Below, in pieces: positions 34,748 through 46,200 of a DNA stretch of 64,000 nt. The notes under the pieces are model-generated. The model worked only from the letters and a program-made list of their open reading frames with translations. It had not been told where the DNA came from and did no database searches. Position 1 is the stretch's first letter; each line of letters begins with the position of its first letter. Source of the stretch: Blastocystis hominis (taxonomy: Eukaryota > Sar > Bigyra > Opalinata > Blastocystidae); contig NW_013171849.1 in the NCBI RefSeq assembly GCF_000151665.1, positions 418,488 to 482,487 on the forward strand, read 5' to 3'. A program made the position numbers and the translations under genes.

Positions 34748-37181
34748 ATGGAGGAATCCACCAGCATAGAGTTGCAATTCAGAAATGGCGATGATCTTTT
34801 CAACAACTATAGTATTGGGATCATTCGTCAAGTTGTCGATAAATCCGAGTATGTTGATTAGCGCCTCTGTTGCTAATGAAATAGAACGACAATCCAGCAA
34901 AAGAGAGAGGAAATGAGACAGTTGGTTGGAGGAAAGTATTTGGACATGCTACACGTTTCAGATACGATTACGGAAATGAATAAAGAGTTCAGTAGCATTA
35001 CATCCTCTGTCAAAGGCATCATTTCCGTTTTTTCCTTTTCCTTTAACTAACAGGTTAGATTTGCTCTTGCTTGGATGAAGACTATGTGTACGTACCGGAG
35101 ACTGTCACGGATCGCGTAGAGGTCACTCCAGACACGTTATGGGAGCGATATGACAAGAACGAAATGCTCCAGCTCGCGGAGGATCTCCAGGAATTTAATT
35201 CGCTCCGTACATTCACGTTTCTGCTTCAAGCCTAGCCTCTTCCAAATTCTCCTCTTTGTTCAGCGAATTCCGTTCGGTTTTCCCCGAGATTTCCGCCAAG
35301 AAGTGCGTCCATCTCCTCCTCACGCAGCCTTCTCTCTCTCTGAACGATCAAATCAGTCTGTTCACCGCCTTCTTCCTCCTTTCCAAATCCTTTCTTTCCA
35401 CATCAACCACCGAGCCGAATTCCACATCAACCACCGAGCCGAATTCCACATCAACCACCGAACCGAATTCCACAGCGAACTTCTCTCCGTTATCCGTCCT
35501 GGATTCCTTCCTTGGGTTCACATCGCAAGAAATTCTCTCCTCGCTGAAAGCCGCGTCTCTTCAGAGCTTGCTGGACTCCATTCGATTCATCAGCACCGCT
35601 CTGCAGTCCGTTTCCTCCCTCCTCACCGCCTCCGAGCCCTTCGACATCTTCCAGTCGCGCGTTTCCTGGCTCGCAGCGTCCTGGAGAGACGAATCTCGCA
35701 GCGACATCGTCTCGCTTTTGCAGAACTGGGCGGAGACGCAAGTGAGCCAACTGGCCGAGACGGCGTCGAGCGTGGTGTCGGCGACCGATTCGGTGTCTTC
35801 GCTGGCGTCAACCAAGCGGGAGATCTCGCAGCTCTTCGCGTCGATCGAGTCGGAATGGAAGGAGATGATCGAGAAGCTCGCCCAGCCCGTTCTCGACTCG
35901 CTGCATCGCTTGTTCGACTCGCTCTTCCAGAACCAGTCCCACGGACTCATCTTGAACTGCTTCCAGTCGATGCAGACGCGAATGCAGGAGGCGGTAGAGC
36001 AGGTGAGTCGCTCTTCGCTCGCGGAATGCGCCGAGCTGCTCAATGCGACGATCGTCTCGCCGATCTGCACGGTGTTTTCGGATTTAACGGAGCTCGATTA
36101 TGCGTCCTCGTATCGCTTTGGCTTGCGATTCATTGCAGAGAGGAGTTGAAACAGATCGTGGAGCAGCAGACGCAGGATCTCTTCCGATTCCTGCTTCAGT
36201 GTCTTGAAAAAATGACGGTGGACGGTCCCAACGCGCATTTAGTCGTCGCGTTCGCGTCGTTCGTGCTGTCGTCTGCCTATTCCTCGCTAACGAAACAGTA
36301 TTCCATTCAAACAACATCGTATCCTTCGGAATTGGAGGTCAGAACGCAGAGTGCTCGGCGATCTGCAGCAGTTCTTCTCTTCGCAAGTCACGCAGTGGGT
36401 TACGAACGCACTCGACATCCAATCCACGCTCACACAATCGATCCGGTCGATTCATTGGTCGATGCGAGACCATCGTATCGCCTTCTCTTCTTTTTTTTAA
36501 TTCTTTCTAGAATGGTACGAATCGATTAGTGGATGGAAGGAGTATTCGCTGAGCGGCGAAGAAGAGCAGGACGATTCCGTTTTCGTTCCGGGAACTTGCT
36601 CCGCCTCACTAATGGAGATCTTTATGCAACTCTGCCAGCTGCTGGACGATACGAATAGTCTCTCGACCGACGCAGAGTTCGTTCAGAAATGTCGCGAAGA
36701 AGCGCTTTCTCGCGCGTATAGCAGTGTGGCAGCAAGCTATCAATCGGAAATTACCGAGTTATTCGCTTCGCACAGCACAATCGCGTCCCCTGGACTGCTT
36801 TTAGTGCTTTCGATGTTCGATGTTTATGTGTAGCTGCTCTTCGATCTTCGCTTTATGAAGAAGCTTACAGAAAACTCGATGTTTGCAGAGGCTGCGGCCG
36901 TTCTTTCCGAGACAGAAAAGCGTGTGATGGAAGAAATCGATCCAGTCGATTGGACGCTAGCCGAGTCCTACATGGAAATGGCGATGAATGACTTCATTTC
37001 GAGCGTTGCGTTGCTGCTTAGTCCGCTGCTTCCGGAGGGATACGAGACGCAGAGTGCTGTGGTTAAATCGTTGTCAAGAAATGCAAATATTTTGTTTACC
37101 CCTGTGGAGAAGTTTGCTTCGTACCCGATGTCCTCGCAGCCAATGCAGCTGCTGCTTCAGTCCTATTTGAAAGGCATGTAG
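34748..37181 (+). CDS. COG1: Conserved oligomeric Golgi complex subunit 1
   Basis: Subunit of the COG tethering complex for retrograde transport within the Golgi. The N-terminus has the Vps51/COG1 signature: NGDDLFNNYSIGIIRQVV, then after a 36-nt intron KREEMRQLVGGKYLDMLHVSDTI. The middle is a Ser-rich helical solenoid containing three tandem copies of a 24-bp unit (35403-35475) encoding STTEPNST-like repeats. The region after HQWYESISGWKEY...FVPGTCSASLMEIFMQLCQLLD corresponds to the conserved W-x-x-x-x-I/STIRLPAQPS region of COG1, and QLLFDLRF-like LLLFDLRFMKKL lies near the C-terminus. About eight introns of 29-50 nt; two near 35000 are approximate. The stop TAG (37179-37181) sits exactly three bases before TGTTTGTT (37185-37192), implying a 3' UTR of almost zero length. 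Confidence 0.8.
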
Positions 37182-37184
37182 CTT

Positions 37185-37192
37185 TGTTTGTT
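37185..37192 (+). terminator. TGTTTGTT at the COG1 gene end
   Basis: Begins three bases after the genomic TAG, the same spacing as in genes whose stop appears to be made by polyadenylation. Confidence 0.6.
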
Positions 37193-37845
37193 TGAAATCG
37201 TATCTGTCGGAGACTGGATGGTATTTGGAAAAAAAGGAGGAGAATTGTGGTGTATAAAGATGGATGAAAGAGTGATGTAATAGTAATAGAATCAGAGAAG
37301 TGAAAACGAAGGGAAGAGAAATCAGATTAAGTATATAATCAAGGTAATGGGTGATATGACAGAAAAAGGGTAATTGAGTCTAAGGTCAATAGTAGCCAGG
37401 ATTAGAACATACTAGCTAAAATAATCAGGTTTAACATGACAGAGAAGAAAAAATCTATGATTCAATATTAATGACCAAAACCGAAAAAATATATTTTGAA
37501 CAACCAAGAATAAATTATTATTCGATACATCAATGATAATGGATTGAATTGGAAAGACAAAAATGTGATATGTGGAACTCTTCGAACTAATGCCTACGAG
37601 TATGAGACTGCTTTATAGTGCTGGATTTGTCGAAGTAAGGAAAAAAGGTGAAAACAACTATGAATGCAAACTAGCAAGCAACAAACACTTTTGAACGATT
37701 TTGATCGATCACAACAAAATGACATAGGCGTGTTCAAAACGACAAAATTTCAATCGTCAAAATATCAATACCTTATAAATAGTGCTTAACAATGTCACAA
37801 TGCGTCAATAACAGAAACAATATCCGCCAGAATGCATTAATACTA

Positions 37846-37955
37846 TATTTGGAAGATCTTATCATTACCCAAATAATCAATATCAGTTTAATACCTCGAA
37901 TCACAAATGAACTGCATCGAAAATTGTATGATTCATTTCCAAATGTACGAATTTT
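37846..37955 (-). pseudogene. Relic of a MORN/LRR exon-intron boundary
   Basis: About 100 bp, on the minus strand, matching the stretch of family genes that encodes the end of the large LRR exon (SYNF-CSSFVIRG), the following intron and the start of the next DLP exon. The best match is to the inverted arms at 25100-25200 and 27400-27500. Nothing else of the gene is nearby, so it is an orphan fragment. Confidence 0.65.
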
Positions 37956-38577
37956 CTATATTTCAAACTAATTGCCAATATATATATTCTTCACTGAAGT
38001 AGATTCTTGTGTAAATTATCCAGTTTCGATTGTTCTGGTGTATGCTTAAGTGTAATATTCTTAATATAGAGTACTGTTTATATTATCCTATTCTCTTGGC
38101 ATTGTGAACTTTTGTGCATTCCATGCATTAGGGATAATCTACTTTATATTGATTTGCATAATGTCTTTTCTTTCAGGGTATACATTATACAGTTTCCGTT
38201 TCTGTAAAATGCGCGATAATCACTTTTCTCGCCATATCATGTCAATCTATAACCAAGAACATAACACTTTACTCATTATTATTGCTAGACCTTTATCATC
38301 AAAAAATCTAAATCTCATTTTTTCTAACAAAAACACTATCTCATTATACTAGCGACCTTCTTCATTATTAATCCATCAATCACAGCGTAGCTTCCTCAGA
38401 ATCACACAAAACTCTATTTTGGATACCTTCATCACACACATTCCATCATTTCATATTTAGTTAATACACTCATTTTCCCTACTGAAACAAAGCATATCTC
38501 CACTTTTTCTCTGTTTAAAAACCTTACTTTTTGACATTTTTATTTTTTCCTATTGTGTCCATCTGCCCTTTTAATGT

Positions 38578-39959
38578 ATGCCTGACATTAAATATTCTGT
38601 AACAATAAGGAATTCATTTACGACAAATCTGAGCTATTTGACATGCAGGCGTATTATCGAGGAAAATCATGGCTTTTCTATCATATCACTGCTTGAAGAA
38701 AAGTGTCACCATGGCATTTGTCGTTATGTCGCTGCCATTTCGAAACAGCAGGTCAATATGTTTTTTATTTATTATTTTTATAATTTCATATAGATATGAT
38801 AATGAAGATAATAATAGCAGTTTGGGATTCTTTGCTCATTATGTTGTTCAAAAAACACCCTATTTTAAGGGCGGAGTAGCTTCTATCTCGATTTCTCATT
38901 ATTAGAACTGTACCTGTGGTTACTGGCTCTACCCACAGCAACATTTGCCCAGAGATAGTGTTTTAGCTGTAGGCACGGATGAAGGCGAAGTCTTTTTGCT
39001 CAGCTGCATCGACTGCTGCATTATCTCGATTCTTTCGAGTACTGCTTGCCATCTCTTTCTCTCTAGCGCCTCAATCGAGTCCCATCGCCTCTATCACTTC
39101 ATCTCCTTCCCACAGCAATGTAATCATCGTTCGAAACATCGACGGCTCGGTCTTTCTCTTCGACAGCGTGTCCTCCTCCCTTCTCCACCAGTTTCGTTTC
39201 CACTTTTCCCTTCCATAGAATTCCAACCAACACAATCCAAACAATCATCGGCGATGCCGACACTCTCCTTCTCCAACGATTCGATAACACTCTTTTCACT
39301 CTTTCCCTCACCCACTTCACCGAAACGGCCCTCGAAACGCCCCACATGTCCCTCGATCTCATCGGATTCGTGTCACTTTACCCACAGCACCGATGGATTC
39401 TTTTCTCACACACACGCTGGTTCGTTTGCGACCAAAATTCATTCCAGATCGGAATTCTTCGCGACGTTTCTCTCCCTGATTACGTACAGACACACACGAC
39501 TCGTCTTCTTTTTAGGTCAGACAGCAGCAGATCACACTTTCCCACGATTCTGTAGGCGATTCACCGCGGTTTTGAGTAGAAATTTGTCGTGGTGGCGGAG
39601 CATGCCGTGGTGCGCGTGTTTCTCACTACCGGAGAGGAAATCGGGCAGCTGAGCGATAATTTTGCGCAGAACGTGGCGATGGCGAAGGAACCGACGATGT
39701 ACCGAAAACTCCCGATTTCGGGATGTATCATCCATCCCGAGGGAAAGTGAGAGTTGGGTGGGAGTTGAGACGCAGATACGCGGTAATGGTGGAAAATAAT
39801 CGTGTGATGCGATTTGACTGCATTGACCCGAATTCGAAGTATGTGGCGCATGTGAAGTATCCGCACCCTGTGGAGGACATGTTTGTTTTCTACTCTTCGT
39901 TGAATGCCGATCCTGTCATTTATCTGAATCCAAAGATCCCTGCTGAGTCAGAACAATAA
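38578..39959 (+). CDS. Beta-propeller (WD-like) protein of unknown role
   Basis: Six short introns join one frame: MPDIKYSVTIRNSFTTN..., then VNIYDNEDN across a 34-nt intron, GG|NCTCGYWLYPQ across a 30-nt intron, and onward to the end NPKIPAESEQ-stop. Repeats with the WD/propeller beat are visible: DSVLAVGTDEGEVFLLSC, NVIIVRNIDGSVFLFDS, TQKFVVVAEHAVVRVFLTTGE-like, KYAVMVENNRVMRFDCID. Classic WD dipeptides are mostly lacking, so a divergent propeller is likely. About 370 residues would form one propeller. WDR54-like proteins are one possibility, but I cannot confirm an orthologue. Stop TAA at 39959; TGTTTGTT at 39989-39996. Confidence 0.55.
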
Positions 39960-40118
39960 GATGATTGTTGAGTCAAATAACCGCGGTTTGTTTGTTCAAG
40001 GCACTTTTGTTGTTGTTTCTCGTATCGTATGCTTTTAGGTTGTGCTGTTGGCTACCTTGGTTCGGAAAGTACTAATGTGCTGTAGAGTGTGTGTTGTCTC
40101 CCTCGATTTTGGGTAAAA

Positions 40119-41340
40119 TGGAGTTGAACATACACGATCAGTCTCGATGTAGGTTTTGAATCACGATTTTGATAAGTGTTTCCCGAAGTTGATGCACATA
40201 CTTCTTCATCGTTCCCAACATACCTCGAGTCGTTTGCAACGGATCCAGTCGAAGTTTACGACATGCCAAACAGTCAATTTCGCTCACGGAAGTAATGTGT
40301 AGTCGAGTGGAGGGGTTTTGGTTCTGAAGAGGACAACACCTTTCTCTCTACCATCAACCCATTCACGGACCTTGATTTTATCGAATCAAATATCAAAGTT
40401 GACATGCTCCAAGCAGACGACGAGCTAATCGATTCCCTCACAATCGACCACCCCTATTTCACCTCCACGCCCAGTTCTCGCTCCTGGAAGTCGGTTCTTC
40501 TCAAGAATCCCGTGCCTCCTCCGCCTTCTCCTTCTGTCTCTCTTTCCCCGCCTTCTCCCTCTACGGAACCCGCCTCTCCGCCGTCTACTCCCCACAAACC
40601 GCGCGAAGTCTGCCGCTACTGGCTAGCCGTAGCGTTTTTGGCTCCCCTCGAAGCTAGGGCAATTGCATGTATGGCGACAAGTGTTGGTTCGCACACACGC
40701 TACACCCGGAGGCAGCCGAGCAGAAGCTGGAGTACAGCACGGAGTGCTGCATTTGCCAGGAGGACGTGCTGAAAGCGGGCAAACGCTTCGGATTGATGCA
40801 GAGTTTTTCATAGTTTTCTCGGCAATTCCTAGACTGCAGCCACGTTTTCTGCCTCGAATGCATCCGAAATTGGCGCTACTCGCATATCGGAGACCCCTCC
40901 GTGCGTCGCTGCCCACTTTGCAGAGCGACATCATTTTACATCATCCCCAGCAAGGAGCCGGTTTTCGACCCGGAAGCGAAGCAGAAGATTATTGAAGCGT
41001 ACAAGAAGAATATGTCGCGTAGGAATCGCGGGGAATTGCGAGGTAGAAATCCCGTGTAAGTATTTCAATGGCGGAATGGGCGTCTGTCCCTTCGGAGAGT
41101 CGTGCTTTTATTCGCATAAGCTGGCTAATGGGCAGGAGTTCGTGCCGAGAATCGTTATGCAGGGAGACGGGGAGCTGCGGGACATTGGATATGTATGAAG
41201 ATGGAGATGGCGAATTGAGTGGTGTAGTCGTTTTGTTTGGGTGAGTGCCTTGTGCAGATCGGAAAGAAGCACCAGGATAAAGAGAATAAGAACAAGAAGA
41301 AGAAGAGAAAGCAGAAGAAGGAAATCAAGGGAGATAATTG
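40119..41340 (+). CDS. Makorin-type E3 ubiquitin ligase (CCCH-RING-CCCH)
   Basis: Probable RNA-binding ubiquitin ligase. Order of domains: an N-terminal region with a Pro/Ser-rich linker (near 40500-40600), a CCCH finger CRYWLAGNCMYGDKCWFAH split by a 29-nt intron, a C3HC4 RING (CCICQEDV...NCSHVFCLECIRNW...CPLCRATSF), the makorin segment PVFDPEAKQKIIEAYKKNMS, and a second CCCH finger CKYFNGGMGVCPFGESCFYSH. A Lys-rich tail follows a 35-nt intron. A 30-nt intron near 40250 joins DMPN to IEWRGFGSEEDN. Animal makorins carry more CCCH fingers. The frame ends at ...GDN-TG-GAC-TGTTTGTT (motif 41344-41351), with no genomic stop before the motif, so the stop is probably made by polyadenylation. Confidence 0.85.
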
Positions 41341-41343
41341 GAC

Positions 41344-41351
41344 TGTTTGTT
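41344..41351 (+). terminator. TGTTTGTT at the makorin gene end
   Basis: Starts three bases after in-frame TG (41339-41340) that follows the Lys-rich tail. Confidence 0.6.
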
Positions 41352-41411
41352 TTTCGAAATAACCGCGGAATACCGCTATTTAAAAACTTATCTGCCAGGA
41401 ACTCCCCTTGG

Positions 41412-42946
41412 ATGGAAATCAAGAACCCGTTTAATCCACTGATTGATATTGATGTCGGTGAAGTGAGATGCGCTAACTCGTAGTTCTCGAAAGTAATTTC
41501 GAATGTGAAGCAGCTTAACACTAATACCATTTCTTTTCCCTCTCCAAACTGTCTGGCGATGCATATTGCCATGGATGGCGAGAAGGACCAGATTTCTTGG
41601 CTCTTTCTTGATTCGCCGAGAGTGAAAACGAGAATTATCGATTCAGACGCCTTTGCGATTTCCCCTTCGTGTACCAAGTTGTGTATCTGTTCAAAGTCAA
41701 CTGTTTACTGTTTTGATTTGAATTTGAACGTTTTAATTTGTTCGATGTTTATCCCGGACAATTCTGTAGTTTACAAGCTGATTTGGATCGATGATGAGAT
41801 GATAGCCGCTGTGTTTTCTAATGGTATTTACACGGCTCCGTGTGCTAAGGGTTCCTTTTTTACAAGTATTGCAACCTTGGATCCCTCCATTTCTCCCAAA
41901 GACATCACTGGTCTTTATGTGTGCCCTGAACATAAGCACTATCTTCTCCAGCAGAGCGATAGTGGGATTGGTAAGATCCAATTCGGGCGTTTTAACAGTG
42001 AATACAAGATCATCCTCGGGATGGCTGGTTGCATTAGTCCTCTCGACGTCTCTGGCATCCACACAACGATCTGCGTTGTTTTCCGCCAGAGTCGCCAAGA
42101 CCCCAACCAGTTCTACCTGTGCGTGGTCAATTTAGACGCCAACTCGCGGTTTTACTTCCAAAGTGTTGGCTGTGTGATCGACGACGTGCGTTTCGACACG
42201 CGTCCCGAATTCGTCTTCGTGGATCCGCGCACAGGCCTCGTGTCTGTTCACTTCCGACATGGATTGGTTCAGATGTGGGACGTGCTGTGCAGCTGTGAGG
42301 TCTGCGAGCAATTCGTGGTGCCGCTGCCGCTGATTTGCGGCTGTGTGACGGAGAACAGCGAGTTTTTGGGCGTGTTCAAAGAGCATTCGGCGGTGACGCG
42401 GCTGCATATGGATTTGGAAGCGTTGCTGCAGTTGTATTATGAGAATAGTGGCCATAATGAACTGTTTGTTGTGTATTTGTTCTTGCGGTTGGCGAAGCCG
42501 CCGACGTCTGATGAGAATTTGATGGTGTTGTTGTTGGCGTTGGTGTCGATGGACAACGCGTTCATTGAGTCCGCGATTCAGCCCTTTTTGAACGATTGTT
42601 CGGTGGCGCATCGCGAGTTTGTGGTGCGGGAGATTTGTGGAGAGGAGGGGCGAAAGCGGTTTTGTGAAGTGCTGTGGGAGTTGAAGAATAATGAAGGGTC
42701 GGAGTGGGTGAAGAACGTGGAGGAGTACTTGCAGATGGTGGAGGCGGAGATTAAGAGTAAGCTGGCGCCGCCGAGCGATCAGGATTTGTATCGGGAACGC
42801 AGTCAGGCGATCGAGAAGGTGTTGCAGTTGTTGCCGTTGACGCAGAATCGGTACGAAGTGGAGGACTATTTGAAGCGAGTGATGTTTGGAGAGTCGCAGC
42901 AGCGAGATATGTCTCTTTATATGTCGTATCGGATCGATAGTCACTG
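41412..42946 (+). CDS. Clathrin-heavy-chain-like propeller/solenoid protein
   Basis: After a 30-nt intron following MEIKNPFNPLIDID, the rest is one long exon. The N-terminal two thirds have repeated beta-strand blocks, such as VYKLIWIDDEMIAAVFSNGIYTA and PEFVFVDPRTGLVSVHFRHGLVQMWD, that resemble the seven-bladed clathrin heavy-chain N-terminal propeller (compare clathrin's KYGYIHLYDLETG). The C-terminal third is alpha-helical (LEALLQLYYENSGHNELFVVYLFLRLA...), as in the linker/solenoid. At about 500 residues it is far shorter than clathrin heavy chain, so it may be a divergent paralogue or another coat-like protein. The frame reads through TGTTTGTT at 42950-42957; TG at 42945-42946 plus poly(A) would give TGA, ending ...YRIDSH. 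A genomic stop occurs only at 43016. Confidence 0.5.
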
Positions 42947-43499
42947 CATTGTTTGTTTGAATAAGCGATGGAGTGGATCTGTGAACCACTGTGAAGTGAT
43001 TAATGTGGAACTGTGAAAACAGTTTATAATCATAAGGTATTACTTCATTTAGGGTACTAGTAGTGCTATTAATTATCCCACAGGATACGATATTTCCCAA
43101 TTGGGAGTTTTTCTCACTATTTTGAGATATGTTAAATGACAAACAAATGAATAAGATAATTCTTTAATTATATATAGTAGTATGACGTTGAGGTAAAATA
43201 GCATTCAACCCTGATCCACCCTCTCACTTAATTATTCGTAGGGATTGTACGAGACTCATGTCGACGATTGTAATCATCCAGTCGACCTCAGTTTCTCTTC
43301 TCCATTCTCGGTTAATCGTAGCGTCGCTAGTCAGCAATATCAGGTTTTACGTTATTTTACATCAATGTCATTCTACACTGCTCATGCTTAATACCCCGGG
43401 AAATATGATGTCTTTCCATTAACTCTATGCAAGAGAGAACAAACTATATTATGAACACGCTATGTCCCAAGGTATATGTATATCCCCTTGTTAAATTGA
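42947..43499. other. Spacer between host gene and fossil element
   Basis: The first part is the 3' flank of the clathrin-like gene. No end repeat of the neighbouring fossil element could be recognised here. Confidence 0.35.
42950..42957 (+). terminator. TGTTTGTT at the clathrin-like gene end
   Basis: Starts three bases after in-frame TG (42945-42946). The open frame otherwise continues 23 codons further into sequence without helical character. Confidence 0.6.
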
Positions 43500-46200
43500 G
43501 AGATATGATGCATTACTTTATGCTGATCCAATGAATCAATCGTAATGGATCATTCGAGTGGTTGAATTCTTACAATTGTCAGGACCCATACATCACTTCC
43601 ATGACTATGCTATTCCGATCTGAAGAAGTGAGTATTATCAACGTGGAAACGATCCATGTGGCGATGAACATACGTAACGATAAGGCAACGATTCCTTCTG
43701 GTTATTTCATGATCGGTGTATTTTTGCCATTCTAAACATCATGACTGACTATACCGATTCAACCGATTGATGTTCTTGTTTACGGAGCTGAAAAGCAACA
43801 TCCGCACTTGAACGGCGAATTCCAGCTTTAATTGACCATTGAAAACAGAATTGATGGTCAAGGTGCCCCGTTTTTTGTCGGCAAATCAGTTCAATATGAT
43901 CGAGGTGTTCAGAATTACTACGAATAGGGAGGTGCAGCGGGATAATCCTCTATCATTCGATAAGTGTTACATATCATTTGTATCTTTTCATACCGATTTC
44001 ACATTTCATAATGTACCATCTGATCAAGTAATTGTGATCAATGGAGATAGAACAGATGAAAGTGTAATATCGATTTCACGAGGTATATATGATATTGAAA
44101 CGATCATCGCAATGTTGAGTGCGAGTGATGCTCTATTTGAAATAGTGTATAGTGGAGAAAATGCATTTCGAGTCTATAACCAGTTTGTGATTCTTCCTCT
44201 GACACAACTTATTCATTCCTTGAATATAGTGACTCATTTATCGAGGTGTGTGGGGAGCATGAATGAGATCTAGGAACTATGGAAACCAGCAAAACGAAGA
44301 GGTGCCACTCGAGTGATCATTAGTGGGTTCAAACGAAACATATACTTCATCGATCTTATCGATTTCTCTTTAAAACAATACAAATCCATACAGGAAGTGT
44401 TGGGATCACAAAAGAGTACTGGATTCTACAAGAATCGTGCATACAAATATGTCCTTGTATGGATTGATGGATATTCGAAATACCTGATGACTCGGAAACT
44501 GAAAAGCAAGAGTGCTACAGAAGTCACTCATGCGATGAAGGACATCATTCAGACATATGGTGAATCACCAAAGCATATTTGCTCGGATCGAGGTACCGAG
44601 TTCACCAATACGATCTTTCGTACCAACATCTTGAACAAGTATGATATCACCATGTATCACATGGATTCAGCGAATAAGGCAGTACTAGCTGAACGAACAA
44701 TTCGAGATATCAAGGAAGACATCATGATTCCTTCATTCCATTCAATCAATCAATCGAAAGGTGTATGGTTTGATTTGATCGATGGTACAGTTCGTAGACA
44801 CAATACAAGGAAGAACAGAGACATCGGATATACACCCAATGACATTTGGCTTAACAACAACAACAACGATATCTTGTACACGGAGAAAACAGAACTATCC
44901 GACTGTCAGCAAAGGACACAACACCTCAATTCGATGTTGGTGATTATGTTGGAGTGACACGAAGACCTCGCATTCTGGAAAAGGGATCATTGACGAGCAA
45001 ATGGTCTCAGGACTTGGTTGAAGTTGTTGACATTGACGATCACATCATGCCATTGATGTACGAAGTGAAGAATGTGGAAAGGGATAGCACACAGAAGTGC
45101 TATGATTGGGAACTGCTGGCAAGCAAATGCAAACCACAACCAGCACCGCCTGTCACTCGATCCAAGAGTCGAAAGGAACCCAATACATTGAGAGAGGCAG
45201 CAAGATCACATCGACCCATTACGAGGAGCCAGAAGAAGAAGAAGAAACAGAAACAACCTCGCTCAAGTGTTTGAAAACGATCGTGATGCTCTTCATACCT
45301 CTCAGACACACAAGAGAAGGGATAATCGTGAATACAGAGATCGTATGACTCTCACTTGTCCATTCTATTCCATTTATTAGTTTGGTATGGGAAAGGGTCA
45401 CAAGATTGCTGAGTGTATCGATGAATGGCACATCGATCAATCACACACCATCCATTGAAACGCTCATCTTGTATCCCTTACCCACAATCGATTCGATGGA
45501 ATCACAATGTTTGATTAGGGCATCATTCTCATTGTAACATGAAATCGATGTGATTATGAGATATAAAGCAGAAGATAATTGGAATTGGCATTGATTATTG
45601 AATGGTTGAGTGGATGTGTGTGTATGTTCAAACAGTGTGGCATTATTGACTTTCACAAAACACCCAGAATGTGTTATCCACGAATATTGAGGAACGCCAT
45701 CCACTGTCTCACGTACGAGGGCATGTTTGCCGTCGTTCTTGGGCATATTAATGAGTATGTTATCGAGTTTCTTAAACGTGTAATTGTTTCCATTGCTGCT
45801 GAATATGATCGACATTGATTCATTCAATTTACTTTGGTTGATTTCGTTCATAGTGTTAAATATACACACCCTTCAGACACACTCCATTCATATTCGAATA
45901 TGGTAACATGTTGAATGAGAAACGAGCCAAATTCAAGACCACTGTGGAGAATAACTTATACAAGTTATTGGCAAACTCATCACATGGCAAATTCGTGGAT
46001 ACTGGATTGAAACGAATGAAAGTGAAGTTCGTCACCACATTGAACATGTCCACATTATTGAACATGACTTGATTGGGTTTGAATAGCACAGTCATGGATG
46101 TGACGTATGGATCCTTGAACTTGCAAGGGTTGATCCTTTCGAATGTATTATTACTTGATGAACCTTGGATGAGCATTGAGTAATGCGTGGGTAATCGCTA
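43500..46200. mobile_element. Broken Polinton/Maverick-like fossil
   Basis: A virus-like DNA-transposon fossil. Recognisable parts: a retroviral-type integrase core at about 44313-44960 (+), with YVLVWIDGYSKYLMTRKL, the catalytic-region motif CSDRGTEFTN and ANKAVLAERTIRDIKEDI, followed by a Lys-rich chromatin-binding-like tail to about 45270; a fragment of B-family DNA polymerase at about 45880-46050 (+), with ENNLYKLLANSSHGKF; and unassigned frames at 43839-44273 (+) and 45441-45869 (-) that may be structural genes. A segment with PYITSMTMLF near 43600 (+) is homologous to one with PYVTSMTVLF near 46100 (-), so pieces lie in both orientations. Terminal inverted repeats were not found, and the coordinates are approximate. 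Several frames are interrupted; the element looks old and dead. Confidence 0.6.

Larger units (their letters stand above)
37182..38577. other. AT-rich gene-poor region
   Basis: 1.4 kb of AT-rich sequence. Apart from a short relic of the MORN/LRR family at 37846-37955 nothing is recognisable; a hydrophobic 82-codon frame near 38104 has no family resemblance and is probably chance. Confidence 0.45.

Noticed and set aside
38104-38352. Hydrophobic 82-codon frame in an AT-rich spacer
   Set aside because: Composition explains the hydrophobicity (T-rich codons); no neighbours, motif or splice signals.
42132-43142. 336-codon minus-strand frame over the clathrin-like gene
   Set aside because: His/Arg/Gln-rich shadow typical of the antisense of a coding exon.
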